From positions 6,800-70,799 of the forward strand of contig DATGIL010000051.1 of assembly GCA_035295745.1 (NCBI GenBank): a stretch of 64,000 nucleotides of DNA. Reading direction: 5' to 3'. The stretch is from JAIQFL01 sp035295745 (GTDB taxonomy: Bacteria; Acidobacteriota; Terriglobia; Bryobacterales; Bryobacteraceae). The translations under genes and the position numbers were made by a program. The first letter of the stretch is position 1. Every line of letters starts with the position of its first letter. A model generated the notes under the pieces. The model had not been told where the DNA came from, searched no databases, and was given only the letters and a program-made list of their open reading frames with translations. This document shows positions 1 through 8,770 of the stretch, in pieces.

Positions 1-393
1 TCGGGCGTCGATGCCGAGATCGATGTCACCTCCATCAATTCGAATGACGCGCAGCGCGACGCGCACCTGAAGAGCGCAGACTTCCTGGATGTAGAACATT
101 TCCCTGCGATTACGTTTAAGAGCACAAAGGTAGAAGCGGATAGTCCGGAGGAGGGAAAGGTCACCGGAGATCTGACGATTCATGGTGTGACCAAGAGTGT
201 CGTCCTCAAGGTGGAAGGGCCGACCGCCGAGACGAAGGATCCGTGGGGCAACACGCGAATGGGAGCCTCGGCGACAACCAAGATCAAGCGCGGCGATTTT
301 GGATTGAAGTACAACGCGGTGCTGGAAACGGGCGGCTTGCTGATCGGCGACGACGTGAAGATCGAGATCGAAGTTTCGCTGATCAAGGCGTGA
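1..393 (+). CDS. YceI-family lipocalin-like protein, 3' part
   Basis: The gene enters from the left edge, so the start is missing; 130 codons remain, ending in TGA. The visible part reads as the core of a YceI domain: an alternating beta pattern with SADFLDVEHFPAITFKSTKV, then GDLTIHGVTKSVVL, then a final beta segment ending in KIEIEVSLIKA. YceI proteins are small periplasmic beta-barrels that bind polyisoprenoids or amphiphilic molecules, and many are exported. A signal peptide, if present, lies outside the window. The SADFLDVE...P and HGVTK signatures make the family call firm; the ligand cannot be told. Confidence 0.9.
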   Translation, partial: SGVDAEIDVTSINSNDAQRDAHLKSADFLDVEHFPAITFKSTKVEADSPEEGKVTGDLTIHGVTKSVVLKVEGPTAETKDPWGNTRMGASATTKIKRGDFGLKYNAVLETGGLLIGDDVKIEIEVSLIKA

Positions 394-396
394 GGT

Positions 397-657
397 TCAA
401 TTCGGGCAACTGATGGCTTCGGGGGGCAGCGGAAGCGCGGAGACGTGGTGGCCGGTTCGAGACTGGTGCTCCCGTAATCTGCGCCATGCCTCCCACAGGC
501 GGGAGTTGGCCCGCATTTCCGCGCAATCGCCGGGGTTCAAGGATTGGATCCAGGTTTCGAGGCTGATCGAGGGCGGTTGGGGAAGATGTTGGCGGATGTC
601 GTGAGCGGTCTCGCGCAGGGCGTGATAAAGGGCCAGACACTCGTTACAGGTTGGCAT
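397..657 (-). CDS. Small cysteine-containing hypothetical protein
   Basis: An 86-residue protein that starts MPTCNECLALYHALRET, with a CxxC pair at residues 4 and 7, a charged helical middle with several Trp and Arg, and one Cys near the C-terminus. It lies tail to tail with the YceI gene (3-bp gap) and head to head with the gamma-glutamyltransferase, so it fills its gap neatly, which supports it being real. An N-terminal CxxC on a short helical protein could bind a metal, but there is only one such pair. I do not recognise a named family. A competing plus-strand frame covers the same bases but has no better features. Confidence 0.5.
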   Translation of the reverse strand: MPTCNECLALYHALRETAHDIRQHLPQPPSISLETWIQSLNPGDCAEMRANSRLWEAWRRLREHQSRTGHHVSALPLPPEAISCPN

Positions 658-695
658 GGCTATAGCTTATCCCGCCCGTGATACACTCCGTACCT

Positions 696-2444
696 ATGAA
701 ATGGTTGTGTATCGCGCTGCTGTCTTCGGTAGCTCTCTTCGCGCAGGACGATGCCCCGGCGGGCGGTGCGGCCGCCAATCAGGCCGCGACCCCTCCTCCT
801 CCCGGACGGGAACAGGCCCGTTCGATGATTGTCACGCGTTACGGGATTGTGGCCACCTCGCAGTTTCTGGCATCGCAGGCCGGCGCCAAGATGCTCGAAT
901 CGGGCGGCAACGCAATCGATGCCGCGATCGCGGCGAATGCGGTCGTCGGAGTCACGCAGCCGTACGTCAACGGGATGGGCGGTGACCTGTTCGCCATTAT
1001 TTACGAGGCGAAGACCGGGAAGGTCTACGGACTCAACTCCAGCGGGTGGACCCCCAAAGCTCTCACGATCGACTACCTGAAGGAGCGGAAGATCGATAAG
1101 CTCGACCGCTTCAGCGTCCACGACATCACGGTGCCCGGATGTGTGGCCGGTTGGGACGCGTTGCGAAAGCGATTCGGGACCAAACCGTTTCCCGAACTTC
1201 TGGCGTCTGCGATCTTCTATGCGGAGAACGGATTCCCCTTGCCGGAGATCGGCGCGCGCTCCTGGATCACCCAGCCGCTTCTCAAGCAGCCCGGCTATCG
1301 CGAGACCTACATGCCGACGGGCACGCGGCCACAACTTGGCGATATTTTCAAGAATCCGGCGCTTGGCGAATCGCTGCGGCAGGTAGCGGCGAAGGGGCGG
1401 GACGGTTACTACAAAGGCAAGCTCACCGAGGTGATGGTGAAGTTTCTGCAGGCGCAGGGCGGGGCGCACACCATGGAGGACTTTGCCGAGTTCGAGCCCG
1501 AATGGGTCGAGCCTATCAGCACTACGTACCGCGGCTGGCAGGTTTACGAACTGCCCCCCAACGGGCAGGGAGTGGCAGCGCTCTCCATGCTCAATATCAT
1601 GGAGAACTTCCCGCTCAAGGATTACGGCCACAATTCCGCCGCTGCCCTGCACGTCATGATCGAAGCCAAGAAACTCGCCTACGCGGACATGGCGCGATTC
1701 GTAGGCGATCCGCGGTTCGGACCGGTACCGGTGGCCGAGATGCTCTCGAAAGATCTGGCAAAAAGGCGCGCCGGGCAGGTGGATATGGACAAGGCATCGT
1801 GCAAGGTGTTGCCATCGGAGATTCGCGAGACTCTCGCGGCGCATGGCAACGAGACGATCTATATGTCGGTGATCGATAAGGAAGGCAATATTGTTTCGCT
1901 GATCCAGAGCAACTATTCGGGGTACGGCACCGGCATGGTCGCTCCGGGAGCGGGCTTTTCCTTCCACAATCGGGGACAGGGATTCGATCTGGTGGCGGGT
2001 AAGCCGAACTCGCTCGCGGGACATAAGCGCCCCCTGCACACCATCATTCCGGCATTCATGAAGAAGGACGATGTCAGCATCGGCTTCGGCATCATGGGCG
2101 GATGGAATCAGTCGCAGGCCCACGCGCAGTTCGTGGCCAATATAGTGGACTTCGGCATGAACGTGCAGATGGCACTCGAATCGGCACGATTCACCAAGGG
2201 CACCTTCGATGGGTGCGACGTGCAGATGGAGTCGCGCGTACCGGAAGCGATTCGCCAGGAACTGACGCGCCGCGGACATCTCATTTCACCCCTCTCGGGC
2301 TTTTCCGGGGCAATGGGCAATGGCGAGGCCGTCATGCGGGATGCGCGGCGGGGAGTGAACTTCGCGGGATCGGATCCGCGCACGGACGGAGCGGCGATTC
2401 CGGAGCAACCTCCTGTCGCGGCATCGGCGTCCGCACAGAAGTAG
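696..2444 (+). CDS. ggt: Gamma-glutamyltransferase, secreted
   Basis: A 582-residue member of the N-terminal nucleophile hydrolase family that cleaves gamma-glutamyl bonds (glutathione and related peptides) in the periplasm or outside the cell. I chose ATG 696 over an in-frame GTG 18 bases upstream because it gives a clean signal peptide, MKWLCIALLSSVALFAQ. The family signature ESGGNAIDAAIAANAVVGVT lies near residue 70. The autocleavage site is at NETIYMSVIDKEGN, which places the catalytic threonine at about residue 387; the classical TTH is TIY here, a variant I believe is common in a bacterial subfamily. SGYGTGMV and the glycine-rich loop follow. The stop lies 4 bp before the nucleoside hydrolase, so the two are probably cotranscribed. 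Confidence 0.92.
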   Translation: MKWLCIALLSSVALFAQDDAPAGGAAANQAATPPPPGREQARSMIVTRYGIVATSQFLASQAGAKMLESGGNAIDAAIAANAVVGVTQPYVNGMGGDLFAIIYEAKTGKVYGLNSSGWTPKALTIDYLKERKIDKLDRFSVHDITVPGCVAGWDALRKRFGTKPFPELLASAIFYAENGFPLPEIGARSWITQPLLKQPGYRETYMPTGTRPQLGDIFKNPALGESLRQVAAKGRDGYYKGKLTEVMVKFLQAQGGAHTMEDFAEFEPEWVEPISTTYRGWQVYELPPNGQGVAALSMLNIMENFPLKDYGHNSAAALHVMIEAKKLAYADMARFVGDPRFGPVPVAEMLSKDLAKRRAGQVDMDKASCKVLPSEIRETLAAHGNETIYMSVIDKEGNIVSLIQSNYSGYGTGMVAPGAGFSFHNRGQGFDLVAGKPNSLAGHKRPLHTIIPAFMKKDDVSIGFGIMGGWNQSQAHAQFVANIVDFGMNVQMALESARFTKGTFDGCDVQMESRVPEAIRQELTRRGHLISPLSGFSGAMGNGEAVMRDARRGVNFAGSDPRTDGAAIPEQPPVAASASAQK

Positions 2445-2448
2445 GCAA

Positions 2449-3432
2449 ATGCGCATTGCGATCGCGCTCCTGGCCGCTGCGTCCGTTTGCGGCGCTGCGC
2501 GCGTGCCGCTGATCTTCGACACCGACATGGGCAACGATGTGGATGACGCCCTGGCGCTGGCGATCATCCACTCGCTCCAGTCGCGCGGCGAGGCCGAACT
2601 CCTGGCCGTCACGGTAAGTAAGGATAGCCGGTATGCCGCTCCGTTCTGCGATCTCGTCAATACTTTCTATGGGCGGAAGGACGTCCCGGTTGGGGCAGTG
2701 AAGAACGGCAAGACTCCGGAAGATAGCGCGATGATTCGCGTACCTTCCGAGCGCCGTAAGGCCGACGGATCGTATGTCTATCCGCACCGGTTGATGGACG
2801 GCCGCGAGGCGCCGGATGCGGTGTCAGTGCTACGTCGGGCGCTCGCGCAGGCGCGGAATGGCAGCGTGGTGATCGTAATGGTAGGGTTCAGCACGAATCT
2901 CGCCCGACTGCTGACGTCGTCGCCGGATTCGGCCAGTCCTCTGGACGGTGCACATCTGGTCGCGGAGAAGGTCCGGCTGCTGAGCGCGATGGCGGGTCAT
3001 TTTCCGCGCGGACAGCCGGAGTACAACGTGAAGACGGACATCCCCTCTGCGCGGAAAGTCTTCGAGGAATGGCCGACGCCGATCGTGTTCAGCGGATACG
3101 AAATCGGCCAGGCGCTGCTCTTTCCGGCGGTCAGCATCGAGCGGGATTTTGCGTGGGTGCCCGACCATCCGGTCGCGGAGGCGTACCGCAACTACATGAA
3201 GATGCCGTACGATCGGCCGACCTGGGACCTGACCGCCGTCCTCTACGCCGTTCGGCCCGATCGCCAGTATTTCTCGTTGTCGCCTCCCGGCCTAGTGACT
3301 GTGGATGACGCAGGCCAGACGATCTTCACCGCCGCGGAGGACGCTACGTGTCGATACCTGATTCTGGACGGCGAGCAGAAGGGCCGAACGCTGGAAGCAC
3401 TGATTCTTCTTGCCAGCCAGCCCCGAAATTGA
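2449..3432 (+). CDS. Nucleoside hydrolase (IunH-type), exported
   Basis: A 327-residue inosine-uridine-preferring nucleoside hydrolase that splits ribonucleosides into base and ribose. After a short signal peptide (MRIAIALLAAASVCGAA) comes the family's calcium and ribose-binding motif FDTDMGNDVDDALA at residues 23-36, with the usual cluster of aspartates. The rest has the length and alpha/beta pattern of the family. An exported form fits a scavenging role beside the secreted gamma-glutamyltransferase 4 bp upstream, which shares its transcript. Substrate preference cannot be read from the sequence. Confidence 0.88.
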   Translation: MRIAIALLAAASVCGAARVPLIFDTDMGNDVDDALALAIIHSLQSRGEAELLAVTVSKDSRYAAPFCDLVNTFYGRKDVPVGAVKNGKTPEDSAMIRVPSERRKADGSYVYPHRLMDGREAPDAVSVLRRALAQARNGSVVIVMVGFSTNLARLLTSSPDSASPLDGAHLVAEKVRLLSAMAGHFPRGQPEYNVKTDIPSARKVFEEWPTPIVFSGYEIGQALLFPAVSIERDFAWVPDHPVAEAYRNYMKMPYDRPTWDLTAVLYAVRPDRQYFSLSPPGLVTVDDAGQTIFTAAEDATCRYLILDGEQKGRTLEALILLASQPRN

Positions 3433-3505
3433 CGCGCCCTTGGCGACTGGGATATACTCCACCCGAACGGTCGGTCAATCGACCATCCAGGGGATGATCT
3501 CAAAC

Positions 3506-3868
3506 ATGTTACGAACTTGCGTGCGCACGGGGTTGGCAGTCTTCCTGATGTCGTTGGCTGCCTGGGCTGCCGATGTCACCGGTAAATGGACCTTCAACGT
3601 CGAAACGGCGGCCGGGAGCGGGTCGCCTACCTTTGTGTTCAAACAGGAGGGTGAGAAGCTCACCGGGACTTACACGGGCACTTTCGGAACTGCCGACCTG
3701 ACGGGGACCGTCAAGGGCGACGTCATCGAGTTCTCGTTTGAGGCAACGGTGGTTGATACCAAAGGCAAAGTCGTCTACACGGGCAAGATCGAAGGTCCCG
3801 GGAAAATGTCCGGAGAGGTGGAGTTCACGGGCTTGGGGAAAGGCACGTGGAGCGGCAAAAAGGACTAG
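3506..3868 (+). CDS. Small secreted beta-rich hypothetical protein
   Basis: A 120-residue protein starting at ATG 3506, with a signal peptide ending near AAWA followed by DVTGKWTFNVE. The mature part is a small beta-sandwich or lipocalin-like repeat of short strands (GEKLTGTYTGTFG, DLTGTVKGD, YTGKIEGPGKMSGEVEF) ending GKGTWSGKKD. Similar small proteins with DVTGKW...GTWSG signatures seem common in Acidobacteriota, with no known function. An AGGGG stretch at 3489-3493 could serve either this ATG or the in-frame ATG 3494; the first overlaps it, so I prefer 3506. It stands alone between the nucleoside hydrolase and a convergent flavoprotein gene. Confidence 0.8.
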   Translation: MLRTCVRTGLAVFLMSLAAWAADVTGKWTFNVETAAGSGSPTFVFKQEGEKLTGTYTGTFGTADLTGTVKGDVIEFSFEATVVDTKGKVVYTGKIEGPGKMSGEVEFTGLGKGTWSGKKD

Positions 3869-3931
3869 CGGGCAGGCTTCGGGAAAGGTTGAAGAACGCT
3901 TGTTCAAGCGCGCGGCTCGTGACCTTTGCCG

Positions 3932-4567
3932 TCAAGCCGATTTGACCGCTGTCGCTACCTGCCGCCGCAACGTTTCGTTCTCTTCTTCGAGTTGCTGCAT
4001 GCGTTCTTCCATGGGCCTCAAGGCCTGGCGGATCTGATCTTCGGTGTATCGCGGCGTGATGTGCTGCTGGCAGTTCCAGTCGAGTGCCTCGACGTGAATG
4101 ACAAACACACGTTCGATCGCCGCATCATAGCCGGGCTCGCGGAGTTTATCGATCCATTCCTTGGCAGATGGTCCTTCGAGGATCGAAACGCGTCCCAAAA
4201 TCTTGAGCCGCGCCTGATGGGGATAATCGACCAGGATCAGCGCCACGCGATCATCCGTCATCAGATTGCCGGTAGTGATGTACTGTTTATTTCCCCGGAA
4301 ATCGGCGAATGCAACGGTGTGCGGGTCGATGACTTTCAGAAAGCCTTTCGGCCCGCCGCGATGCTGCACATATGGCCATCCCGAGGACCCGATACTCGAC
4401 ATGTAGAAGCTGTCGCTAGCCGCCAGGAATTCGATTTCGGAGGGCCCCAGACCATCCTGGGAGAAAGCGGATGCCTCTCGCCTTGCGTACTGACCGCGGC
4501 TGCCGTACCGTTCCTGGAGGGACTTGATAACGGGAGTGAACACCAGGGATCCAAATGCGTAGGCCAT
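3932..4567 (-). CDS. Pyridoxamine 5'-phosphate oxidase-like flavoprotein
   Basis: A 211-residue protein of the PNPOx-like split-barrel family, which binds FMN or related flavins and reduces or oxidises small substrates. The start at 4567 (MAYAFGSLVFTP) follows a GGAAAGG ribosome-binding site; a longer frame to 4612 lacks one. The split-barrel core shows SDSFYMSSIGSSGWPYVQHRGG, then VAFADFRGNKQYITTGNL and DDRVALILVDY, the flavin-binding pattern of this family. The C-terminal 35 residues are a charged coiled coil (MEERMQQLEEENETLRRQV), probably for dimerisation. It stands alone and is convergent with the small secreted protein. The physiological substrate is unknown. Confidence 0.82.
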   Translation of the reverse strand: MAYAFGSLVFTPVIKSLQERYGSRGQYARREASAFSQDGLGPSEIEFLAASDSFYMSSIGSSGWPYVQHRGGPKGFLKVIDPHTVAFADFRGNKQYITTGNLMTDDRVALILVDYPHQARLKILGRVSILEGPSAKEWIDKLREPGYDAAIERVFVIHVEALDWNCQQHITPRYTEDQIRQALRPMEERMQQLEEENETLRRQVATAVKSA

Positions 4568-4915
4568 TTCAAGCACCTTTCCGGCGTCGGCCAATCCCCC
4601 GCCGCCTCGCAAACAGATTGGATGCGATCGGGCTGAAAAGGATGCGGTGTGCTTGGGCGGCCCGATGTGAAGCCGGAACGCGGTGGAGTCCCGAAACTTT
4701 GCATTCGGGGAATAATCTGGTGTCTATGCCGCTTTTATGGGGCACGGGGGAAGCTTACGGAACATGACAGTCGAACAGATCCAGCTGGACAGGAGCAGAC
4801 AAAAGCGGGCGCATCGGCAGCGTTGGGGTCCATACCTGAGCGAGCGCGCGTGGGGATGGAGCATCCGGGGATGCCCGATGGGGTGGGGACGCCTCGATCT
4901 GGAGGGTGTACTGTC

Positions 4916-6862
4916 GTGAGGCGATTCGACGCACCGATCTGCCGGAATCTGGAGATCGCAAGCCGGCGCGAATGGCTGGAGACGAACGGGATCGGCGGTT
5001 TCGCTTCCTCCACCATTGCCGGAATGAATACGCGGCGATACCACGGTCTGCTGGTGGCCGCCACCAAACCACCCGTGGGCCGCATGGTGCTGCTTTCGAA
5101 ACTGGAGGAGACACTGGTCCTCGGCGGACGCCGCTTCGAGTTGGCGTGCAATCGCTACCCAGGCGCGGTTCACCCACAGGGTTATCGATATCTGCGTGAG
5201 TTTCGGCAGGATCCTTTCCCTGTCTTTGTCTACGAGGTAGACGGAGTGCAACTGGAGAAGTCGGTGTTCATGGTATACGGCGAGAACACCACGGTGATCC
5301 GGTACGAACTGCGGGGAGCGGCCGACGGAGAGTGCGTGCTGGAAGTGCGGCCGCTGATCGCTTTCCGCGATTATCACGCCACCATGCACGAGAATGGCGC
5401 GATCAACCCGTCCTTTCAAGCAGAGCCTGGGTACGTGAAGATCGCCCCCTATCAGGGCTGTCCAAACCTATATCTTTCACACACCGGCGGCGACGTTCGC
5501 GGGGAGGGCAACTGGTACCGCAATTTCGAGTACACCGTCGAGCAGGAGCGCGGGCTGGACTATCGCGAGGACCTGTTCAATCCGCTGGTATTGACTTTTG
5601 ACCTGAGACGCAATCCGCGGCCGGCGATCGTGGCGTCTACCGAAGCGCGAAGTGCCGAGTCGGCAGAGCAGATGCAGGAAGCGGAGATCGCGCGAAGGGA
5701 CGAAAATCCGCTCTTTCAGGCCGCTGACCAGTTCATCGTGCGGCGGGGCAGCGGAAGCACGGTGATCGCGGGGTATCACTGGTTCAGCGACTGGGGGCGC
5801 GACACGATGATCGCCTTGCCAGGCTTGACTCTCTCCACCGGCCGATTCCACGATGCACGCGGCATTCTGATGGCATTTGCGCAAAGCGTGGATCGTGGCA
5901 TGCTGCCCAATCGTTTTCCGGATGCGGGCGAGGAACCGGAGTACAACACCGTGGACGCGACCTTGTGGTTCTTCGAAGCTGTCCGCGCGTTCGCCGCTCG
6001 CACCGGGGATTACGATTTCGTGCGAACCCATCTCTACGCGGTGCTGGCCGATATCATTCGATGGCACGAATGCGGCACGCGCTACGGAATCCATCTCGAT
6101 GCAGACGGCCTGCTGCTTGCGGGCGAGCCCGGCGTGCAACTCACCTGGATGGATGCGCGGGTGGACGGGCGCGAGGTAACTCCGCGACAAGGTAAGCCGG
6201 TGGAGATTCAGGCGCTGTGGTACAACGCATTGCGCGTGATGCAAGATCTCGCCCGGCGATTTGAGGATCGCGCCAGCGACGCTCGTTATGGCGAACTGGC
6301 GGACCGCGCGAGAGAGAGTTTTCGAACGCAGTTCTGGAACGAGTCCGCCGGCTGTTTGTACGACGTGATTTACGGCGACGCGCGGGACGGCGCCATTCGC
6401 CCCAATCAGATCTTTGCGGCCGGCCTGTTTCACAACCTGGTGACCGGCGAGCAGGCCGCGAAAGTGGTCGAGACCGTGCAACATCACCTGCTGACGCCGT
6501 ACGGGCTGCGTACTCTGGCCCCTGGCGATCCGCAATATCGAGGACGCTTCGAAGGCGGCCCCTCTGAACGCGATGGCGCCTATCATCAGGGTACGGTTTG
6601 GCCCTGGCTCATGGGCCCGTTTCTTACGGCGTATCTCAAAGTACATGACTACTCCGAAGACGCGAGGCGGCAAGCGTGGGAATGGCTCGGGCCACTGCGC
6701 CGGTACATGGAGGAAGAAGGTCTCGGCCAGATTCCGGAGGTTTTCGATGGAGACGCGCCCCATCGCGCGGGCGGGTGCCTGGCGCAGGCTTGGAGCGTCG
6801 CGGAGTTCTTGCGGGTGACGGTGGATGAGCTTTCCGGCTCGAATGCGAGCGGGGAGCGTTAG
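4916..6862 (+). CDS. Glycogen debranching enzyme (amylo-alpha-1,6-glucosidase)
   Basis: A 648-residue two-domain debranching enzyme. Residues 1 to about 230 form the N-terminal beta domain (REWLETNGIGGFASSTIAG, then NTRRYHGLLVAA), and the rest is an (alpha/alpha)6 GDE_C glucosidase domain with WFSDWGRDTMIALPGL and YNTVDATLWFFEA, signatures of amylo-alpha-1,6-glucosidase. It acts in the cytoplasm and removes alpha-1,6 branches from glycogen or limit dextrin. The frame is open far upstream, but GTG 4916 sits 10 bases after GGAGG and gives the N-terminus expected for the family. It appears to be a single-gene unit; no other glycogen genes are in the window. Confidence 0.9.
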   Translation: MRRFDAPICRNLEIASRREWLETNGIGGFASSTIAGMNTRRYHGLLVAATKPPVGRMVLLSKLEETLVLGGRRFELACNRYPGAVHPQGYRYLREFRQDPFPVFVYEVDGVQLEKSVFMVYGENTTVIRYELRGAADGECVLEVRPLIAFRDYHATMHENGAINPSFQAEPGYVKIAPYQGCPNLYLSHTGGDVRGEGNWYRNFEYTVEQERGLDYREDLFNPLVLTFDLRRNPRPAIVASTEARSAESAEQMQEAEIARRDENPLFQAADQFIVRRGSGSTVIAGYHWFSDWGRDTMIALPGLTLSTGRFHDARGILMAFAQSVDRGMLPNRFPDAGEEPEYNTVDATLWFFEAVRAFAARTGDYDFVRTHLYAVLADIIRWHECGTRYGIHLDADGLLLAGEPGVQLTWMDARVDGREVTPRQGKPVEIQALWYNALRVMQDLARRFEDRASDARYGELADRARESFRTQFWNESAGCLYDVIYGDARDGAIRPNQIFAAGLFHNLVTGEQAAKVVETVQHHLLTPYGLRTLAPGDPQYRGRFEGGPSERDGAYHQGTVWPWLMGPFLTAYLKVHDYSEDARRQAWEWLGPLRRYMEEEGLGQIPEVFDGDAPHRAGGCLAQAWSVAEFLRVTVDELSGSNASGER

Positions 6863-6926
6863 CGAGCGGTTGGGTGGTGGAACCTTTGAAAGCGCATCGC
6901 GTTGGCGTTGCTCTTCTATCTGGTTT

Positions 6927-6982
6927 CGGCCGGCTGTTAGCGCGACCACGAGAGCGGCAATGGCGCTCGTTGCAGCCGGCCG
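6927..6982. repeat. Large intergenic hairpin between the debranching enzyme and the FG-GAP gene
   Basis: Ten-base perfect arms CGGCCGGCTG (6927-6936) and CAGCCGGCCG (6973-6982) enclose an inner pair AGCGC/GCGCT (6939-6943 and 6963-6967). No T-run follows on either strand, so it is not a classical terminator. It lies in the 231-bp gap between 6863 and 7093, in which no gene is seen. It could be a repetitive extragenic palindrome or an RNA structure. Confidence 0.5.
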
Positions 6983-7093
6983 CGCGATTTTGATCCTGTA
7001 CCGTCAGGAAGGCGGGCAGCCATCTCTGCCCCATTCGAGCCAGAGCAAGATTTTGATAGCGGCGGCTGGCGCCAGTGCCGTATACCAGTTGCA

Positions 7094-8770
7094 GTGGCGA
7101 TTCAAAATAAAGCGATGTTGTGTTTGGTGGCAGCCGGCCTGCTCTTCGGTTGGCAGGCCGAGCCCACCTTGGGAGACGCATTGGCGCTGTTGCAGTCCGG
7201 CGATTTTTCCGGCGCCGCCAAAATGTTGGAGGCGGTCACGAAGCGCGAACCGCGCAACGGGCGCGCCTGGCGAAATCTCGGCCTGGCATACCAAAGAGTC
7301 AAAGACCTCGACCGCGCGATCGAAGCATATCAGCAGGCACTCGAAGTGCAGCCGGAGATGGTCGCGCCGATCTACAGCATCGGTCTCGCCTATGCCGCGA
7401 AGAACGATCCCGATCACGCATTCGAATGGCTTCGCAAAGCCAAGTCCACCGGCAAGATCGATATGACGCAGGCCGAGTCCGCGCCTGAACTCGCCTCGCT
7501 TCGCGCCGATCCGCGCTTCGCTTCCGTCCTTCCCAAGCCCTCCGATTTCGAACATCCATTCGTTGAGCCGGTGAAGATTATCCGCGAATGGGATGGCGAG
7601 GCCGCCAGCGACCAGTTCGGCTGGATCGCGCGCAGCATCGGCGACGTGGACCACGATGGCGTTCCGGATTTCGTAACGTCGGCGCCAACGAAGAACATTG
7701 GGGGCGAAAATGCCGGTCGCGTTTACGCTTATTCCACCAAGACCGGCAAATTGCTCTGGAGCGTCGATGGGAAGCCGGGGGACCAACTGGGGATTGGCAT
7801 CGAATCGGCCGGCGATGCCAATCACGATGGTGTGCCCGACGTCGTAGCCAGTGCTCCGGGAGCCGGGAAGGCGTACATCTTCTCCGGCAAAGATGGAAAG
7901 CTGCTCGTCACGATGAGTGCGGAAGATGCCGGCGACAACTTTGGCAGGCACGTGGCGGGCGCGGGCGACGTGAATGGAGACGGATACGCGGACGTCATTA
8001 TCGGCGCCCCTGGCAACAACCATGGACGGGGCGCGGCGTACGTTTACTCCGGCCGGGATGGCAGTTTGCTGCTGAAACTCACGGGCGAAAGAGACGGCGA
8101 CCAGTACGGGGCCGCCGTGACAGGCTTCACAGGGAAGAAGGGTGTGATTCTGGTCTCGGGCGCCCCGCAAGCCGGTCCGAAACACCACGGACGAACGTAC
8201 ATCTACAAGTCGCTTGACCAGAAACCGGCATTCATCCTCGACGCCGACGAGGGCGGACAGGCGCTGGGTGGGATGTTCGTGTCGATACCCGGAGATCTGG
8301 ACGGCGATGGCTGGCCCGATGTTTTTTCCTCCGACTTCTCAGATAGCGGTAAGGCGCCGGGGGCGGGAAAAACCTATCTGAGCTCTGGGAAAGACGGCCA
8401 CCGGCTGTTCACGCTCACTGGCCAAACACCGGGCGAGGGCTTCGGTACCAGCGAATCGATCGCGGGAGATGCAGACGGCGATGGCTATCCTGACCTGATC
8501 GTCGGTGCGTGGCAGTACAGCTCGGAAGCGAATTCCGGAGGACGTGCGTACTTGTATTCCGGAAAGACGGGCAGCTTGCTAAAGACCTACACGTGCCGGA
8601 TTCCAGGCGATACCTTCGGATTCGATGCAGTCGGAATGGGCGATATCGACGGCGATGGGACAGTCGATTTCCTGATCACGTCGGCGTGGAGCGGCGTTCA
8701 TGGGTTTCATTCGGGGCGGATTTTCCTGATCAGCAGCGGAATCGCGAAGAACGGAGCGCGGAAGGAGTAA
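7094..8770 (+). CDS. TPR plus FG-GAP/integrin-like propeller protein, exported
   Basis: A 558-residue protein with three parts. A signal peptide (LCLVAAGLLFGWQAEP) is followed by about 110 residues of tetratricopeptide repeats (NGRAWRNLGLAYQRVKDLDRA and the next unit). The remaining 400 residues form at least six FG-GAP repeats with calcium-type loops such as DVDHDGVPDFV, DANHDGVPDVV, DVNGDGYADVI, DLDGDGWPDVF, DADGDGYPDLI and DIDGDGTVDFL, the pattern of an integrin-alpha-like seven-blade propeller. Such proteins are surface or periplasmic and bind ligands. GTG 7094 gives a basic n-region; ATG 7115 is the alternative. The last 41 bp overlap the convergent AraC gene. Confidence 0.85.
   Translation: MAIQNKAMLCLVAAGLLFGWQAEPTLGDALALLQSGDFSGAAKMLEAVTKREPRNGRAWRNLGLAYQRVKDLDRAIEAYQQALEVQPEMVAPIYSIGLAYAAKNDPDHAFEWLRKAKSTGKIDMTQAESAPELASLRADPRFASVLPKPSDFEHPFVEPVKIIREWDGEAASDQFGWIARSIGDVDHDGVPDFVTSAPTKNIGGENAGRVYAYSTKTGKLLWSVDGKPGDQLGIGIESAGDANHDGVPDVVASAPGAGKAYIFSGKDGKLLVTMSAEDAGDNFGRHVAGAGDVNGDGYADVIIGAPGNNHGRGAAYVYSGRDGSLLLKLTGERDGDQYGAAVTGFTGKKGVILVSGAPQAGPKHHGRTYIYKSLDQKPAFILDADEGGQALGGMFVSIPGDLDGDGWPDVFSSDFSDSGKAPGAGKTYLSSGKDGHRLFTLTGQTPGEGFGTSESIAGDADGDGYPDLIVGAWQYSSEANSGGRAYLYSGKTGSLLKTYTCRIPGDTFGFDAVGMGDIDGDGTVDFLITSAWSGVHGFHSGRIFLISSGIAKNGARKE

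Noticed and set aside
1851..1895. Loss of the catalytic TTH motif in the gamma-glutamyltransferase
   Set aside because: Alignment by the conserved DKEGN places a Thr (TIY) at the nucleophile position, so the enzyme is probably active.
660..2279. Minus-strand ORF of 539 codons opposite the gamma-glutamyltransferase gene
   Set aside because: Antisense shadow of a well-supported gene in GC-rich sequence.
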